From Patescibacteria group bacterium (GTDB lineage: Bacteria > Patescibacteriota > Minisyncoccia > Phycocordibacterales > PALSA-1337): a stretch of DNA of 5,671 nucleotides. The position numbers and the translations under genes were made by a program. Location of the stretch: the NCBI GenBank assembly GCA_028871265.1, contig JAGWNR010000045.1:1-5671 (forward strand), written 5' to 3'. The notes beneath the pieces were generated by a model, which was not told the DNA's origin, did no database searches, and saw nothing but the letters and a program-made list of their open reading frames with translations. This document shows positions 3,736-5,671 of this stretch, piece after piece; positions within the stretch are counted from its first letter, which is position 1, and each line of letters starts with the position of its first letter.

Positions 3736-5671
3736 ATGTCGCACATCCGTAAACATGTATCTAAATGGCACCGCCTGCTCCGTCGTTTCAAAAAACACAT
3801 TAAAGCTGTTTGTTTAATCGGCGCTTCTATATTTTTAATTATTGTCGGTATTGTTGTGGTTTGGATTTCCACTCTAAAAATTCCCGATTTGTCATCTTTT
3901 GACACCCGTCAAATTTCCCAATCGACCAAAATTTACGATCGCACCGGTACTGTTTTGCTTTATGACTTAAACGCCGGATCAAAACGCACCATTGTCCCCC
4001 TTTCAGCCATTTCTCCTAATATTCAAAAAGCCACCTTGGCCATAGAAGACGCCAATTTTTATCAACACGGCGGCATTGATTTCAAGGCGATTCTACGCGC
4101 CCTGATCGCTGATATTACCCACGGTGGCGTCAGGGAAGGCGCTTCGACCATTACTCAACAAGTAATTAAAAATGCCATTCTTACAAACACCCAAACGCTC
4201 ACACGTAAAATTGAGGAGGCAATTTTGGCCGAAAAATTGGAGCGTGTCATGACCAAAAATCAGATTTTGGAAACATATTTAAACGAGGCTCCGTATGGCG
4301 GAAACATGTATGGAGTTGAGGAAGCCAGTGAAACCTTTTTCGGTGTTTCGGCCTCTTCGACCGATATCGCCGAATCCGCATATTTGGCGGCAGTTTTACA
4401 AGCTCCGACATATTATTCTCCTTACGGACCAAACAAAGCCGCACTAGACAATCGACAACATTTGGTTCTGTCAAAAATGAGAGAATATGGCTTTATAACA
4501 CAGAGTCAATATAACCAGGCCATGGCTGAAAACGTTGTGTTTCTGACGCGTAATATTCAGGGTATAAAAGCGCCTCATTTTGTAATGTATGTCATCAACA
4601 GGTTAATAAATACATACGGCGAGGATATGGTTGAAAATGGTGGTCTAAAAGTCATAACATCGCTGGACTATAATATTCAATCAAAAGCAGAGGATGTTAT
4701 AACCAAATTTGGCCCAGACATGAGTTCAAATTTTAACGCCAGCAACACCGCTATGGTGGCAATCAATCCAAAAACCGGCGATATTTTGGCCATGGTGGGT
4801 TCACGTGATTATTTTAATCAGAAAATTGATGGTAGTTTTAATGTTGCCATAGCCCAACGTCAGCCCGGTTCAACCTTTAAACCTTTTGTTTATGCTACCG
4901 CTTTTCAGAAAGGTTTTACTCCGGACACCGAATTATGGGATGTACCGACTCAATTTTCACCCAATTGTAATCCGGACGGCACAACCAAAAATCCGAACGC
5001 GTCTTCGACAAAGATTTGCTATTCACCGGTTGAATACGACAATCAATACGAAGGTCCAATGACTGCCAGATATGCCTTGCCACAATCTCGTAATATTCCG
5101 GCGGTACAGATGCTATATATGGCCGGTATACCAGATTCAATTAAAACCGCTCAAGCGATGGGCATCACCAGTCTCACAGACCCAAACAGATACGGCCTCA
5201 GTCTTGTTTTGGGTGGTGGCGAAGTGTCTTTACTAGATTTGACCAGCGCGTATAGTGTGTTTGCAAATGACGGCGTGAGAAATCCATACCGATCAATTCT
5301 AGAGGTGGATGATAACCAGGGTAATGTTTTATACCAAGCCTCACTTAATCCTGTTCAGGTCATACCCGCCCAACCAGCCAGGGAAATAAATCAAATACTT
5401 TCTGATACTAAAAACAGAATGTCCAGTATTCAATCTCTTACCGCACCGTTAAACCGCCAAATTGCCGTCAAAACAGGAACAACTAACGACTACAGGGATG
5501 TTTGGACTATGGGCTATACTCCAGACATTGCTGTGGGTTTTTGGGCCGGTAATAATAACAACTCTCCAATGAAAGATGCGATATCCGCTCTCATTATTAC
5601 GCCAGTTTGGGCAGCCTTTATGACTGAAATCAATGATTCTCTGCCAAAATCGACGTTTATATCGCCAAATC
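3736..5671 (+). CDS. class A penicillin-binding protein (PBP1A-type), 3' end outside window
   Basis: This bifunctional enzyme polymerises glycan strands from lipid II and cross-links their peptides at the outer face of the membrane. The first 645 residues are visible and the frame is open to the window edge. A basic N-terminus precedes one membrane anchor (about 24-46). The GT51 glycosyltransferase motifs are in order: EDANFYQHGG (104-113, catalytic Glu104), EGASTITQQ (134-142), RKIEEAILAEKLE (157-169), KNQILETYLNE (174-184) and AAVLQAPTYYSPY. The transpeptidase has STFK (379-382, nucleophile Ser379 and Lys382), SRN (451-453) and KTGT (579-582). All key residues are intact, so it should be active and beta-lactam binding. 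The ATG at 3736 is the only sensible start and lies seven bases after the -10 box. It diverges from tyrS. Only the region past the transpeptidase core is missing. Confidence 0.95.
   Translation, partial: MSHIRKHVSKWHRLLRRFKKHIKAVCLIGASIFLIIVGIVVVWISTLKIPDLSSFDTRQISQSTKIYDRTGTVLLYDLNAGSKRTIVPLSAISPNIQKATLAIEDANFYQHGGIDFKAILRALIADITHGGVREGASTITQQVIKNAILTNTQTLTRKIEEAILAEKLERVMTKNQILETYLNEAPYGGNMYGVEEASETFFGVSASSTDIAESAYLAAVLQAPTYYSPYGPNKAALDNRQHLVLSKMREYGFITQSQYNQAMAENVVFLTRNIQGIKAPHFVMYVINRLINTYGEDMVENGGLKVITSLDYNIQSKAEDVITKFGPDMSSNFNASNTAMVAINPKTGDILAMVGSRDYFNQKIDGSFNVAIAQRQPGSTFKPFVYATAFQKGFTPDTELWDVPTQFSPNCNPDGTTKNPNASSTKICYSPVEYDNQYEGPMTARYALPQSRNIPAVQMLYMAGIPDSIKTAQAMGITSLTDPNRYGLSLVLGGGEVSLLDLTSAYSVFANDGVRNPYRSILEVDDNQGNVLYQASLNPVQVIPAQPAREINQILSDTKNRMSSIQSLTAPLNRQIAVKTGTTNDYRDVWTMGYTPDIAVGFWAGNNNNSPMKDAISALIITPVWAAFMTEINDSLPKSTFISPN

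Noticed and set aside
3497..3736. 79-codon minus-strand frame across the tyrS/PBP intergenic region
   Set aside because: It spans the foldback element and both promoters, and its composition follows from the inverted repeats and not from protein constraint.
4247..5140. Minus-strand frames at 4247-4474 and 4916-5140
   Set aside because: Both lie opposite conserved glycosyltransferase and transpeptidase motifs of the penicillin-binding protein and show no family features.
1..5671. CRISPR array, tRNA or rRNA gene
   Set aside because: No spaced direct-repeat series, cloverleaf with a T-loop motif, or rRNA core sequence was found on either strand.

Overview
The window looks like a chromosomal segment from a Candidate Phyla Radiation (Patescibacteria) type bacterium. 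This is inferred from a yebC/ruvC neighbourhood, an unusually short YebC, compact genes that mostly lack a Shine-Dalgarno sequence, and a class A penicillin-binding protein that implies a peptidoglycan wall. No 16S rRNA or other marker is present, so the lineage is not proven.

Layout from left to right. (1) yebC (55-585, +) encodes a YebC/TACO1-family protein that lacks the usual third domain. (2) An 825-bp block (587-1411) separates yebC from ruvC. It is bounded by two identical copies of a 23-bp palindrome. Inside are a 20-bp perfect palindrome, a near-consensus promoter (TTGACA, 16 bp, TGC-TATGCT), a leader or small RNA of about 240 nt with strong hairpins, a small unrecognised gene with the only good ribosome-binding site in the window (943-1281), and a GNRA-capped intrinsic terminator. 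It reads as a self-contained expression cassette between two genes that are often adjacent in other bacteria. (3) ruvC (1444-1914, +), the Holliday-junction resolvase. (4) A very acidic 57-residue protein gene (2030-2203, +). (5) A hairpin terminator shared with the convergent tyrS (2260-3495, -), tyrosyl-tRNA synthetase. (6) A divergent intergenic region dominated by a 165-bp imperfect inverted repeat with perfect 17-bp arms (3554-3718), resembling a MITE or a large foldback element. Promoter -10 boxes lie at or just outside both ends. (7) A class A penicillin-binding protein (glycosyltransferase plus transpeptidase) starts at 3736 and runs off the right end.

The core genes are housekeeping: ribosome/transcription factor, recombination, tRNA charging and cell-wall synthesis. 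They form no single pathway. The parts most worth attention are non-coding: the palindrome-bounded cassette with its structured leader, and the 165-bp foldback element that seems to form the tyrS/PBP divergent promoter region.
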